DNA from: Sulfobacillus acidophilus | GTDB taxonomy: Bacteria; Bacillota; Sulfobacillia; Sulfobacillales; Sulfobacillaceae | DNA: 50,425 nt | Assembly: GCA_003023745.1 (NCBI GenBank) | Contig: PXYV01000021.1 | Span: forward strand, 1 to 50,425 | Reading direction: 5' to 3' | Shown: in pieces, positions 16,024-23,803 of the stretch | Layout: each line of letters opens with the position of its first letter | Position numbering within the stretch: the first letter of the stretch is position 1 | Position numbers and translations under genes: made by a program | The notes under the pieces: generated by a model | The model's database searches: none | Seen by the model: the letters and a program-made list of their open reading frames with translations, nothing else | Told to the model about the DNA's origin: nothing

Positions 16024-16872
16024 ATGCGTAACAAAACGATTGCGGTGATTGGGACGGGCACCATGGGCAGTGGCATTGCCCATGTGTCGGCTAAGCATGG
16101 TTATCAGGTTTTAATGGTAGATGAAAAGCCAGGCGCAGTGGACAAGGCGCGTGACATGATTGCCGTCCGCTTAGGACGCGAAGTGGAACGGGGACAACTA
16201 AGCACCATCGATCAAGATGCCACCATGAGTCGGCTGGTGGCGGCCGATTGGTCTGATGTGTCTTCGGCGAGCTTGGCCATTGAAGCGGTTCTGGAGATTA
16301 TGGACGTAAAAAAGGCAGTCTTTGCCCAACTCGATCGCGTGCTGCCGGATGGTGCCCTACTGGCTACCAACACCTCTTCCTTATCTATTACCGAAATTGC
16401 TGCAACGACTCGGCGAGCCGATCAGGTGGTAGGACTGCACTTTTTCAATCCGGCGCCAGTGATGAAACTTGTCGAAATTGTACGGGGTGAAGAAACGAGC
16501 GATGACACGGTTGCCGAGGCGCAAGCGTTTGCGGCATCGATTGGCAAGGAAACAGTCGTTGTCGAAAAAGATACGCCCGGGTTTGTCGTCAATCGAGTGT
16601 TAATGCCCTTATTTATCGAGGCGATGCGCATCTATGAAGAAGGTATTGCTAGCAAAGAAGATATCGATAAGGCTATCAAACTGGGCTTAAATCATCCGAT
16701 GGGTCCACTGACGCTTGCCGATCTGACGGGTTTGGATGTTGATCTCAACGTCATGGATTACTTATTCAACGAGTTTCACGATGATCGGTTTGCAGCCCCC
16801 TTGGTGTTGCGCCGGCTCGTTCGCGCAGGTCACTTGGGCCGCAAAACGAAAAAGGGATTTTACGAGTATTAG
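16024..16872 (+). CDS. 3-hydroxybutyryl-CoA dehydrogenase
   Basis: This is a 282-residue 3-hydroxyacyl-CoA dehydrogenase of the usual single-domain bacterial length. ATG 16024 follows a GGAGAAGGCGAGGG purine tract. The N-terminal NAD motif is AVIGTGTMGSGIAHVSA. The catalytic His-Glu dyad lies in VGLHFFNPAPVMKLVEIV, and the C-terminal dimer domain includes GLNHPMGPLTLADLTGLD and ends in TKKGFYEY. It oxidises (S)-3-hydroxyacyl-CoA in beta-oxidation, or reduces acetoacetyl-CoA in the reverse direction. No thiolase or crotonase lies nearby, so its pathway cannot be fixed from context. Confidence 0.9.
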   Translation: MRNKTIAVIGTGTMGSGIAHVSAKHGYQVLMVDEKPGAVDKARDMIAVRLGREVERGQLSTIDQDATMSRLVAADWSDVSSASLAIEAVLEIMDVKKAVFAQLDRVLPDGALLATNTSSLSITEIAATTRRADQVVGLHFFNPAPVMKLVEIVRGEETSDDTVAEAQAFAASIGKETVVVEKDTPGFVVNRVLMPLFIEAMRIYEEGIASKEDIDKAIKLGLNHPMGPLTLADLTGLDVDLNVMDYLFNEFHDDRFAAPLVLRRLVRAGHLGRKTKKGFYEY

Positions 16873-16897
16873 TCCAACTGTCAGGATAGCTGCCGCC

Positions 16898-16926
16898 TTG
16901 ACCGCCTTCGGCGCGGTTGGTATAAT
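16898..16926 (+). promoter_or_regulatory. Promoter of the tRNA operon
   Basis: TTGACC (16898-16903), a 17-bp spacer and a perfect TATAAT (16921-16926) lie 12 bp before tRNA-Gly. This is one of the best sigma-A-type promoters in the window. Confidence 0.85.
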
Positions 16927-16938
16927 AACGTCATTGTC

Positions 16939-17013
16939 GCGGAAGTAGCTCAGTGGTAGAGCATCGCCTTGCCAAGGCGAGGGTCGCGGGTTCAAGTCCC
17001 GTCTTCCGCTCCA
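16939..17013 (+). tRNA. tRNA-Gly (GCC)
   Basis: A full cloverleaf is visible: acceptor GCGGAAG pairing with CTTCCGC, a TTGCCAA anticodon loop with GCC, the GGTTCAAGTCC T-loop region, and an encoded CCA end at 17011-17013. Confidence 0.96.
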
Positions 17014-17029
17014 ATGTCGGCCTTATCCG

Positions 17030-17105
<76 letters not shown>

Positions 17106-17109
17106 ATTT

Positions 17110-17187
17110 GGGTGGTTAGCTCAGTTGGTTAGAGCGCTCGCTTGACATGCGAGAGGTTCAGAGGTTCGAGTCCTCTACCGCCCACCA
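17110..17187 (+). tRNA. tRNA-Val (GAC)
   Basis: Acceptor GGGTGGT pairs with ACCGCCC, the CTCGC/GCGAG anticodon stem encloses TTGACAT with anticodon GAC, and the T arm is GGTTCGAGTCC. CCA is encoded. It is the last tRNA before a terminator. Confidence 0.95.
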
Positions 17188-17198
17188 AACTTTTGAAG

Positions 17199-17222
17199 CC
17201 CTGCAACGGATGCAGGGTTTTT
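17199..17222 (+). terminator. Terminator of the tRNA operon
   Basis: CCCTGCA (17199-17205), loop ACGGA and TGCAGGG (17211-17217) are followed by five T. The stem is perfect and lies 12 bp beyond the last tRNA. Confidence 0.9.
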
Positions 17223-17335
17223 GCTACCCTCAATATGCCCGCCAAACGCCTTCAATCCCCACGAGCCAAGACAACGCCAGACACACGGGGCAAATCTAGT
17301 GCTCAGCAGGGTATGATTGGACGCGTTGGAGGTGT

Positions 17336-17536
17336 TCAAACAGGGGCATGAAGGGTGGTCGTGGGGATGACATGGGGATGGTGCTCGGTGACCGGCGTGG
17401 GCGGACCGAGGGTCTCGAGGATCTGCCCGAGATCGGTCGCACAAAAGGCGGGTGCGCCCGCCGGGCTCAGCCCCCGCAGACCATCCAAGGTGGGCGTCAG
17501 CCGCCAATGAGGTAACGTCAGCAGCAGGGGCTGCAT
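17336..17536 (-). CDS. Small hypothetical protein after the DUF6166 gene
   Basis: This is a 66-residue protein whose ATG overlaps the TAA of the DUF6166 gene as TAATG, with GGAG about ten bases before, so translational coupling supports it. It begins with PLLLTLPHWRLTP and ends in a Pro/Thr/His-rich tail. I recognise no family. It is the last gene of a short minus-strand group that sits against the tRNA operon. Confidence 0.45.
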   Translation of the reverse strand: MQPLLLTLPHWRLTPTLDGLRGLSPAGAPAFCATDLGQILETLGPPTPVTEHHPHVIPTTTLHAPV

Positions 17537-17850
17537 TACAACGACAGCTCCTGTTGTTGGCGAACCCAGTCGAGAATGTCTTGCGGGGTAAGCGACCATT
17601 CATCTGGCAAATGGGCCACGACGGCCCATTTAAACTCCTGATAAAGGGGGCCTGTGTCGGCTTGGCGACGATGGCCCAGCGCATTGACGAGGAGCGACAA
17701 GGCCAAATCCGCGGGGCCGGAGCCGCCGTAGCCCCAGTTAAAGCCGGTGGGGCTATGGTTTCCGACGTGGGGCAACGGGTGTCGCGTGGTGCCCTGTTCG
17801 ACCCACACGGACGGCTCGGTAGCGGTGCGCCCGCCATGATAGGTCTTCAT
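17536..17850 (-). CDS. DUF6166-like protein
   Basis: This is a 104-residue protein starting MKTYHGGR, with GGAGG seven bases upstream inside the end of the previous gene. The central block SPTGFNWGYGGSGPADLALS, then FKWAVVAHLPDEWSLT and DILDWV, match what I recall of DUF6166, a domain frequently carried by plasmids, phages and integrative elements. Its biochemical role is unknown. It keeps company here with a frameshifted gene, tiny ORFs and an AbiEii-type protein, which suggests an accessory or defence-related cargo. No active-site residues can be named. Confidence 0.65.
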   Translation of the reverse strand: MKTYHGGRTATEPSVWVEQGTTRHPLPHVGNHSPTGFNWGYGGSGPADLALSLLVNALGHRRQADTGPLYQEFKWAVVAHLPDEWSLTPQDILDWVRQQQELSL

Positions 17851-17851
17851 G

Positions 17852-18234
17852 CTAAGCCTCCTTGAGATAATTGGCCACACGCTGGGAAAAATCGGCGCGG
17901 GCGGCCGCCCGAGTGGAAAAATAATGGCCGTGGCTCAGGCATTGGGTCGAGGGATTCCAGAGCCAGGTAACCCATGGCTGGAGTGTCTGGGCTGTTTCGC
18001 ACAAGACCACCCAGAGTTCCTGGACCCACGGGGACGGCACTTGTTGAGCCTCAATGACGCGCCGGACGGGAGCGGATGCGGCACGCGGGACGGGTCCCAT
18101 TCGTGCAGCGTGATGACCGTCTCGGGCACAAGGGCCCAAGGATGATTGGCGTGGTCCAGCCAAACGACCGTGAGCGGCTGATCCACGACGGTGGCATACG
18201 TGTCGGGCGACACCCACAAACGTTCGGGGGTCAT
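17852..18234 (-). pseudogene. Frameshifted hypothetical gene
   Basis: Two frames add up to one protein of about 126 residues. The first begins at ATG 18234 (or GTG 18270) and reads RLWVSPDTYATVVDQPLTVV to EWDPSRVPHPLPSG. The second, read from about 18090, continues APVRRVIEAQQVPSPWVQEL, then a Trp-rich stretch (WVTWLWNPS), to FSTRAAARADFSQRVANYL and stops at 17852. The change of frame falls at about 18065-18100. Both halves are well composed and the second ends two bases before the DUF6166 start with its ribosome site in place, so this was or is one gene. A single-base indel, sequencing error or programmed frameshift are all possible. I recognise no family. Confidence 0.5.
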
Positions 18235-18282
18235 AGGGATGCCTCGCTTTCGTCCCTGTTTGTCGAACACGGCCTGTGAGCG

Positions 18283-18369
18283 TTACAGGGCGTGGATCAG
18301 CACGGTGGCCACATGCCATGCAAACCACCCGAGGCCGCCCATGAGCAGGGCGGGAATTATTACGTACAT
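18283..18369 (-). CDS. 28-residue single-helix membrane peptide
   Basis: A short ORF starts at ATG 18369, eight bases after GGAG, and stops at TAA 18283. Its translation is almost entirely one hydrophobic helix (MYVIIPALLMGGLGWFAWH and onward) with a short polar end. It is the first frame after the terminator of the AbiEii-type gene and precedes the frameshifted gene. It could be a small membrane toxin or regulator, or a leader peptide. It is too short for homology and rests on ribosome site and hydrophobicity only. Confidence 0.35.
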   Translation of the reverse strand: MYVIIPALLMGGLGWFAWHVATVLIHAL

Positions 18370-18410
18370 GCGGGATTGCTCCTTTCCGGTGTTTCAAGGG
18401 AACCCCGAAG

Positions 18411-18435
18411 AAAAAACCCGACCGGGGAGGTCGGG
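18411..18435 (-). terminator. Terminator after the AbiEii-type gene
   Basis: On the minus strand CCCGACC, a 5-nt loop and GGTCGGG (18435-18417) are followed by six T (18416-18411). It separates the 308-residue nucleotidyltransferase gene from the small-gene group downstream. Confidence 0.88.
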
Positions 18436-18456
18436 CGCAATTTGCAGAGGGGATCG

Positions 18457-19383
18457 TTAAAGCCGGGGCCCGCGGGAACCCGGCGGCAGCGTGCGCCGCA
18501 AATAGGTATAGACCTGCCGCTCGATGGCTTGACGGATCTCCAGCCAGGACCAGGGGCGCAGTAAGAGCGGTTCGGGGTCGTGCTCGGCATCGTCAAAATA
18601 CACCAGGCTACGCAAAAGATGGGCCTGGTTGAGTTGCGGGGCCTGCGCCGCCACGGCGTCGAGGATGTCTGTCAGCGACCATCCGTTGTGCAACAGGGCG
18701 TACAGATCGATAAAATCCTTGCGGGCGCCACGATTGGCAATGGCATTACACTTAAGGGCGGCCAGTGTGGCTTGGGACGCGAGGGGAATGTTCTGAAAGA
18801 TTGGTCCCGGATCAATCCGCACGCCCTGTTGCCATAAGTAAGAGACCTTAACGCCTTGGATTCGCCAATGAATGCTATGGCGACTGCGATCGAGAATTTC
18901 GGCATCGGGATCCAGAGCGTGAATGCGCTCGACGATGGGGGCGGGATCGGAAGCCTCCATGGTCATGAAGTCGAGATCATCCGACTGCCGATGGCCCAGC
19001 ATCAACGCGAGGGCCGTGCCCCCGCATAGGACGTAGCCGGGTGGGTACAATGCCGCGCCGCAACGTTCCCACAGGAGCGCTGTCGTGGGCTGTAAAGTCT
19101 CGGGATACATCGGAGGTTCCTCCTCTTGAAAATAGGCTTGCCAAAACCGGCGGATATGCTCGGGCAGTCCCCGATGCCCGAGCGCGTCCTGAATTTGGGC
19201 CGCCTCATACAGGCGAAATAAGGCCCGCCAATCCCCCCAGGACCCGAACTGAAGAATGCGGTGAACGATCCACACGCGATGGCGTTCGGGATCTAATGTG
19301 GCCGGATTCACATCCCAAAAGGCCGCGGACTGGCGGATCTGATGCCAATCGGCCGAGTCCGGGCCAAACGGGAGGACGCGCAT
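18457..19383 (-). CDS. AbiEii-type nucleotidyltransferase with N-terminal DUF6922-like domain
   Basis: This is a 308-residue protein in two parts. Residues 1-80 (FWDVNPATLDPERHRVWIV, ILQFGSWGDWRALFRLYEA) resemble the small DUF6922-type proteins usually encoded as a separate gene beside AbiEii. Residues from about 100 are an AbiEii/AbiGii nucleotidyltransferase: VLCGGTALALMLGHRQSDDLDF gives the GG(T/S) motif and the DxD metal site, and RGARKDFIDLYALL gives the later KDxxDLY motif. AbiEii enzymes act as toxins or abortive-infection effectors that modify tRNA or other targets with NMP. Here a possible partner and the effector are in one chain. It starts at ATG 19383 after AAGGATG and ends at its own terminator. 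It is likely horizontally acquired accessory DNA. Confidence 0.75.
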   Translation of the reverse strand: MRVLPFGPDSADWHQIRQSAAFWDVNPATLDPERHRVWIVHRILQFGSWGDWRALFRLYEAAQIQDALGHRGLPEHIRRFWQAYFQEEEPPMYPETLQPTTALLWERCGAALYPPGYVLCGGTALALMLGHRQSDDLDFMTMEASDPAPIVERIHALDPDAEILDRSRHSIHWRIQGVKVSYLWQQGVRIDPGPIFQNIPLASQATLAALKCNAIANRGARKDFIDLYALLHNGWSLTDILDAVAAQAPQLNQAHLLRSLVYFDDAEHDPEPLLLRPWSWLEIRQAIERQVYTYLRRTLPPGSRGPRL

Positions 19384-19839
19384 TGGACATCCTTCTTTCC
19401 CTCAGGCTTTTATTGACAGCATACCCTATCCTGACGAATCCGACGGCGTCCTAATGGTCCACCACGGCGACGAGCCGCTGGCCAACAAAATAGGTCGTCG
19501 CTGTCGGGTACACAACGCGGTTACTATGCTGGCCACGGGTCACATTGTTCGTTTTGGGTGATCACTCTGACCCGTGAAACTCTTAGTCCGCAAGGGCCAG
19601 GGTGAGTAACGCCACGATCTCAGAACCCCGCCTTTAACCCGCGCTCTGCCAATCCTCAATTGACCTTGTGAGAGGAATGCCTGGCCATCGGTTAAGTCTA
19701 GCGTTTCAAGTTTTTATATTTGACATTCGGGTAGAGGGCAACGGATGGTCTATAGCTTCCTTGCAATGGTGGTCGAATAGCGGGTGACAAACTGCATATA
19801 CTAAGATGAATAGAATGGGACGGAAAGGTAGGCGACGGG
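19384..19839. other. Intergenic stretch between the accessory region and ytxC
   Basis: About 450 bp hold no convincing gene. On the minus strand 19451-19545 encodes a fragment (VVYPTATTYFVGQRLVAVV and a stop) that looks protein-like, possibly the relic of a mobile-element gene. A TATACT box at 19797-19802 may serve ytxC. Nothing else is recognised. Confidence 0.35.
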
Positions 19840-20682
19840 ATGACGCAATGCAATGTGGTCACCGACGACATCTCCATAGCCAAAGGGCTGGGAGAATTTC
19901 TAGCCCAGAGCGTCCCCGGAGAATGGAAAGAATCGCGACTCGGCACGCACGTTAGTTGTCGTCTGGCTAGCGTCGACGAGGATTGGGAATCGCTAGCTTG
20001 GCCCCTGGCGCGAGCGTTGGCGCGGTATCTTTTGATAGACAGCGAGAGGGCCTGGCTTCACAGCATAGTCGGACGCCGCTATCCGGTCTTTGACCACCGC
20101 GAACAGCAGCGCATTGTTCGGGCCGTATTGCCCCTATTGCACACCAGTCAGGAACGCGACGCGACGCGGCTGGATTTGGCAACCGCCGCGATCTACAGGT
20201 TTTTGGGGTCTCATTCGACTTTGGTGCTCGAAGGCATCCGCACATTTTTGCTGCAAGATATCCGGCGTGAATTTGAAGATGCCATAGATCAAGCGGTTGA
20301 CGCACATTTGATGGAAAAGGAATATGAAGAGTTTGTCCAGCTTTTAAGACAGCTTGTAACGGCGGCCAAAACGCGCCATGATTGGATACACGTGTGGTTT
20401 CGATTCGAGCGATTCCATTTTGAGGACACAACGGGTCAGCGCATTGGCGACGACTTGCTGGAAGACATGATGGATGAAGTTGGAAACGACGGAACGGGAG
20501 TAGACGATATTCTCATTAGCGCGTTAGTAACCCTCGCGCCAGTCCGCATTACCATTCACCAAGGCCATTTGTCCCGAGAGGGGCGGACCACTCTGATTAA
20601 GGTCTTTGATGGACGTGTGATTTTTTGTGGCGGGTGCGCTCGGTGCCACGCAGCCCTTGACAGGGACCGCCGAAGCTTCTAG
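19840..20682 (+). CDS. ytxC: YtxC-like sporulation protein
   Basis: This 280-residue protein resembles the YtxC family of spore-forming Firmicutes. It has a soluble N-terminal region, a middle part with LDLATAAIYRFLGSHSTLVLEGIRTFLL and a helical segment DIRREFEDAIDQAVDAHLMEKEYEEFVQLLR, and a C-terminal domain ending with a CGGCARC cysteine group. In Bacillus subtilis ytxC lies directly upstream of thrS, the same order as here, which strongly supports the call. Its biochemical function is not known. The thrS promoter lies within its last codons. The cysteine cluster near the end could bind a metal. Confidence 0.72.
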   Translation: MTQCNVVTDDISIAKGLGEFLAQSVPGEWKESRLGTHVSCRLASVDEDWESLAWPLARALARYLLIDSERAWLHSIVGRRYPVFDHREQQRIVRAVLPLLHTSQERDATRLDLATAAIYRFLGSHSTLVLEGIRTFLLQDIRREFEDAIDQAVDAHLMEKEYEEFVQLLRQLVTAAKTRHDWIHVWFRFERFHFEDTTGQRIGDDLLEDMMDEVGNDGTGVDDILISALVTLAPVRITIHQGHLSREGRTTLIKVFDGRVIFCGGCARCHAALDRDRRSF

Positions 20683-20685
20683 ACT
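20657..20685 (+). promoter_or_regulatory. thrS promoter within the 3' end of ytxC
   Basis: TTGACA (20657-20662), 17 bp, TAGACT (20680-20685). The -10 box overlaps the ytxC stop codon, and the T-box leader starts a few bases later. Confidence 0.78.
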
Positions 20686-20689
20686 AACG

Positions 20690-20922
20690 TCGATATTAGT
20701 TGATGCACAATGAAGAGGACGACATCCGATGACCCTCAAGAGAGAATCAGTCGTAGGCTGAAAGCTGGTTTAGGCTCTCTTCGGATGGACCACCTGGGAG
20801 TGCCCGACAAACCGTAGGGCTAAGTCGGCGGAGCGCCCGATATCGCGTGTGCAAGAGGAACCTCTGGTTCAAGGGTGGTGGAACCGCGGCTAGGCCGTCC
20901 CCCCAAGAAGGGGGGTTTTTTT
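20690..20922 (+). promoter_or_regulatory. T-box riboswitch, threonine
   Basis: The leader holds the T-box core GGGTGGTGGAACCGCGG (20873-20889) and a terminator CCCCCC-AAGAA-GGGGGG with seven T (20899-20922). In stem I, CATCCGA (20723-20729) pairs with TCGGATG (20781-20787), and the codon right after it is ACC (20789-20791) followed by A, a threonine specifier. Uncharged tRNA-Thr should stabilise the antiterminator and let thrS be transcribed. Confidence 0.9.
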
Positions 20923-20942
20923 ATGTTTGAGAGGAGGAACCC

Positions 20943-22844
20943 ATGGCCATATTACAATTTGATGTGAATGGAGAACAGGTGAGTCGAGAAGCGGGTGTGC
21001 GCGCGCGGGATCTCGTGCGCCTTCCACCCCAAACGCTTGCGGTTTGGGTGAATGGTCAAACACTTGATGTCGATCGCCCTTTGACCGAAGGCGGCCAGCT
21101 GCAGTTTCTCACATTCGCCGATAGTGCGGGGCGCCACGTATTCCGGCATTCTAGCGCCCATCTGCTGGCGCAGGCGGTCAAACGTTTGTGGCCCGAAGCC
21201 AAGCTTGGCACTGGCCCCGCTTTAGAAGACGGATTTTATTACGATATTTGGCTGCCCGAGCCGCTGACCGAAGCGGACTTGCCGCGCATCGAGGCGGCGA
21301 TGCGGGACATTGTGCGCGAAAACTTGGCTATTGAGCGATTGGAATTGTCGCGCGAGGAGGCTCTGGCGCTGTTCCATGACCGTGGCGAGTCATTCAAGGA
21401 GGAGATTATTGCCCGCATTCCCGACGATGCGGTCATATCGGCATATCGGCAGGGTGAGTTTGTTGATCTATGCTCCGGGCCTCACTTGCCCGAGACGGGG
21501 TTGATTGGGGCTCTGCGGCTGACTCAGGTGTCCGGCGCATATTGGCGCGGCAACGAGAAGAATCCGATGATGACCCGCATCTACGGTACGTCGTTTCCCG
21601 ATCAGGAAAGTTTAGAGCGTTATCTGGCGCAAATTGAAGAGGCCAAGCTCCGTGACCACCGTAAATTGGGTGCTCAATTAGACCTGTTTACCTTTCGGGA
21701 GGAGGCTCCTGGATTCGTGTTTTGGCACGCCAAGGGGCATGCCGTTTACCGGACTCTTGAAGAATTTTCGCGCCGTTTGCAGGCTCGTCACGGCTATCAA
21801 GAGGTCGCGACGCCGTGGGTGTACCGGGTGGGGCTGTGGGAGCGTTCCGGACATTGGGATCACTATCGCGATAATCTCTTTTTGATTGACCGCGATGATG
21901 AATTGCAAGGCCTGAAGCCAATGAACTGTCCGGGTCACTGCCTTTTATTCAAAGGGGCTACCCGATCATATCGGGACTTGCCCTGGAGACTGGCGGAATA
22001 CAGCCCTCTGTCCCGTTACGAGCGGTCCGGGGCGCTGCACGGCCTTATGCGGGTCCGTGGGTTTCATCAAGACGATGCGCATCTCTTCGTGCGTCCCGAC
22101 CAGATTCGGGAGGAAATGTTTGGGGTGCTCGACTTGGTGGATATTGTCTATCGCACGTTTGAGATGCCGTATGAAGTGGTCTTGTCGACCCGCCCTGACG
22201 ATTACATGGGAGAACTGGCGTTGTGGGAACGTGCCGAACAGGAGTTGGAAGAGGTGCTGCGGGCGCGTGGGTTGAAGTATCAAATCAACCCAAAAGACGG
22301 TGCCTTTTACGGACCTAAGTTAGATGTGTATGCGGTCGACAGTTTGGGGAGACGGTGGCAATGCGCTACAGCCCAGCTGGACTTTCAGCTGCCGGAAAAG
22401 TTTGAGTTGGAGTACGTCGACCAAGATGGGCTGGCCAAGCGGCCGGTCATGATTCATCGTGCTATTCTGGGTTCCATTGAACGCTTTTTGGGGATCTTGG
22501 TGGAGCATTACAAAGGGGCTTTCCCACCATGGTTGGCGCCCGTGCAGGTGCGGATTTTGCCGATTACCGACAAACAGCTTGACTACGCGCGCCACATCGA
22601 GCGGCTCTTGAGTGAGCGGGGCGTACGGGTAGAAGTTGATGAGCGCAACCAAAAAATCGGATACAAGATTCGCGAGGCGCAATTGGCAAAGGTACCCGAA
22701 ATGTTGGTGGTGGGGGGACGCGATCAAGACAACCAGACTGTCTCGCTGCGATCGCGAGAAGACGGCGATCGGGGGGCCATAGCGCTGACGCAATATGTCA
22801 GCCAGGTTGTCGACCGGATCCGCATGCCCGGATTCACCGACTGA
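20943..22844 (+). CDS. thrS: Threonyl-tRNA synthetase
   Basis: This is a 633-residue class II synthetase. The domains are an N-terminal TGS domain (residues 1-60), an editing domain with HSSAHLLAQAVKRLWP and CSGPHLP, and a catalytic core. In the core, MNCPGHCLLF supplies the zinc-binding Cys that selects threonine, RYERSGALHGLMRVRGF is motif 2 and its loop, and AILGSIERFLG lies in motif 3. The HGTP anticodon domain includes EMLVVGGRDQD. ATG 20943 follows GAGAGGAGG. Expression is controlled by the threonine T-box directly upstream. Length and motif order are normal. Confidence 0.96.
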   Translation: MAILQFDVNGEQVSREAGVRARDLVRLPPQTLAVWVNGQTLDVDRPLTEGGQLQFLTFADSAGRHVFRHSSAHLLAQAVKRLWPEAKLGTGPALEDGFYYDIWLPEPLTEADLPRIEAAMRDIVRENLAIERLELSREEALALFHDRGESFKEEIIARIPDDAVISAYRQGEFVDLCSGPHLPETGLIGALRLTQVSGAYWRGNEKNPMMTRIYGTSFPDQESLERYLAQIEEAKLRDHRKLGAQLDLFTFREEAPGFVFWHAKGHAVYRTLEEFSRRLQARHGYQEVATPWVYRVGLWERSGHWDHYRDNLFLIDRDDELQGLKPMNCPGHCLLFKGATRSYRDLPWRLAEYSPLSRYERSGALHGLMRVRGFHQDDAHLFVRPDQIREEMFGVLDLVDIVYRTFEMPYEVVLSTRPDDYMGELALWERAEQELEEVLRARGLKYQINPKDGAFYGPKLDVYAVDSLGRRWQCATAQLDFQLPEKFELEYVDQDGLAKRPVMIHRAILGSIERFLGILVEHYKGAFPPWLAPVQVRILPITDKQLDYARHIERLLSERGVRVEVDERNQKIGYKIREAQLAKVPEMLVVGGRDQDNQTVSLRSREDGDRGAIALTQYVSQVVDRIRMPGFTD

Positions 22845-22873
22845 TTGACGAGGGCACAGCCAGCCGCTACAAT
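22845..22873 (+). promoter_or_regulatory. infC operon promoter
   Basis: TTGACG (22845-22850), 17 bp, TACAAT (22868-22873), starting right after the thrS stop codon. Transcription would begin at about 22880 and give a leader of nearly 180 nt before infC. Confidence 0.85.
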
Positions 22874-22879
22874 GTCCCT

Positions 22880-23004
22880 AGAGACTCCGAACGAAGCAGA
22901 AGTGTATTCACTTCTCACCCCGAGGCCTGACCGACAGGGTTTGGTGATTTGAGGATGACAGCTGGATGCATGATTCTTCTGTGGGGGCGGGTAGCATACC
23001 CGCT
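22880..23004 (+). promoter_or_regulatory. infC-rpmI-rplT leader (L20-leader type attenuator)
   Basis: The long leader contains a hairpin AGAAGTG-TATT-CACTTCT (22898-22915) and a terminator-like stem GCGGGT-AGCAT-ACCCGC (22987-23003) followed by TCTTTGTTT. In Bacillus and relatives ribosomal protein L20 binds the leader of this operon and causes early termination. The position and hairpins fit that model; the L20-binding fold itself was not traced base by base. Confidence 0.6.
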
Positions 23005-23056
23005 CTTTGTTTGGTTGGGTTTCGCGCGAAGAGCATAAAGGCAGAGGAGGGACGCG

Positions 23057-23572
23057 ATTATCAGAGAACTTCGGATTAATGAAGAAATCCGAGTGCGGGA
23101 AGTCCGCGTCGTAGGCGACGGGGGCGAGCAGTTCGGGGTGATGTCGGTGCGCGATGCGTTACAGTTGGCTCAAGATCGTCACGTCGATTTGGTGGAGGTT
23201 TCGCCGACTGCTCGGCCGCCCGTGTGCCGTTTGATGGACTATGGGAAGTTCAAGTACGAACAGGCTAAGCGAGACCGCGAGTCGCGCAAGAAGCAAAAAG
23301 TCGTCAATGTCAAAGAGTTGAAGATGCGGCCTGCCATCGAGGACCATGATTTTGACGTGAAAGTCAAAAACGCGCGACGTTTCTTGGCCGAGGGCGACAA
23401 AGTCAAATGCACCATGGTGTTTCGCGGAAGGGAAATTGTCCACGCAAGTCTCGCTCAAGCCACGCTGTCAAAGCTGGCTGACCTGGTTGCGGATGTGGGC
23501 GCCATCGAACGGGCTCCGCGCGTCGAAGGGCGGGCTATGATTATGATTTTAGCACCCAAAAAAGGAGCGTAA
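23057..23572 (+). CDS. infC: Translation initiation factor IF-3 (ATT start)
   Basis: This 171-residue factor keeps the 30S subunit free and checks the start codon. The conserved N-terminus INEEIRVREVRVV lies upstream of the first GTG (23093), and no ATG, GTG or TTG precedes it before a TAA at 23036. GAGGAGG sits six bases before ATT 23057, so the start is ATT (ATC 23060 is the only alternative). IF-3 genes with AUU starts are a known autoregulatory device, because IF-3 rejects its own poor start codon. The C-domain motif VKVKNARRFLAEGDKVKCT is normal. It is first in the operon with rpmI and rplT. Confidence 0.93.
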   Translation: MIRELRINEEIRVREVRVVGDGGEQFGVMSVRDALQLAQDRHVDLVEVSPTARPPVCRLMDYGKFKYEQAKRDRESRKKQKVVNVKELKMRPAIEDHDFDVKVKNARRFLAEGDKVKCTMVFRGREIVHASLAQATLSKLADLVADVGAIERAPRVEGRAMIMILAPKKGA

Positions 23573-23575
23573 CGC

Positions 23576-23773
23576 ATGCCCAAGATGAAGAGTCATCGCG
23601 GTGCGGCCAAGCGGATTAAGCTGACCGGATCGGGAAAACCCAAGCGAAACAAGGCTGGGAAAAGCCATAACTTGGAGTTGAAATCGGCGACCCGCCGTCG
23701 CCGCCTGCGCCGATCGGAAGTCTTGTCTAAGAGCGATCAGCACCGCACCAAGCGGCTTTTGCCATACGGTTAG
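23576..23773 (+). CDS. rpmI: 50S ribosomal protein L35
   Basis: This is a 65-residue, very basic protein with the L35 pattern: [20 protein letters not shown] at the start, then [16 protein letters not shown] and a RTKRLLPYG end. ATG 23576 lies three bases after the infC stop, and its GGAGCG ribosome site is inside the infC end, so the two are coupled. It is part of the large ribosomal subunit. Confidence 0.95.
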   Translation: MPKMKSHRGAAKRIKLTGSGKPKRNKAGKSHNLELKSATRRRRLRRSEVLSKSDQHRTKRLLPYG

Positions 23774-23803
23774 CAGCATGCGACAGATAGGGAGGAATCA
23801 CAG

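Noticed and set aside
17452..17865. 137-codon plus-strand ORF in the accessory region
   Set aside because: It is the antisense of the DUF6166 gene and neighbours, which show real domain patterns and coupled starts.
17110..19440. tRNA-Val 3' end as an attachment site for an integrated island
   Set aside because: I could not find a repeat of the tRNA 3' end at the far side of the accessory region, so an att duplication is not supported.
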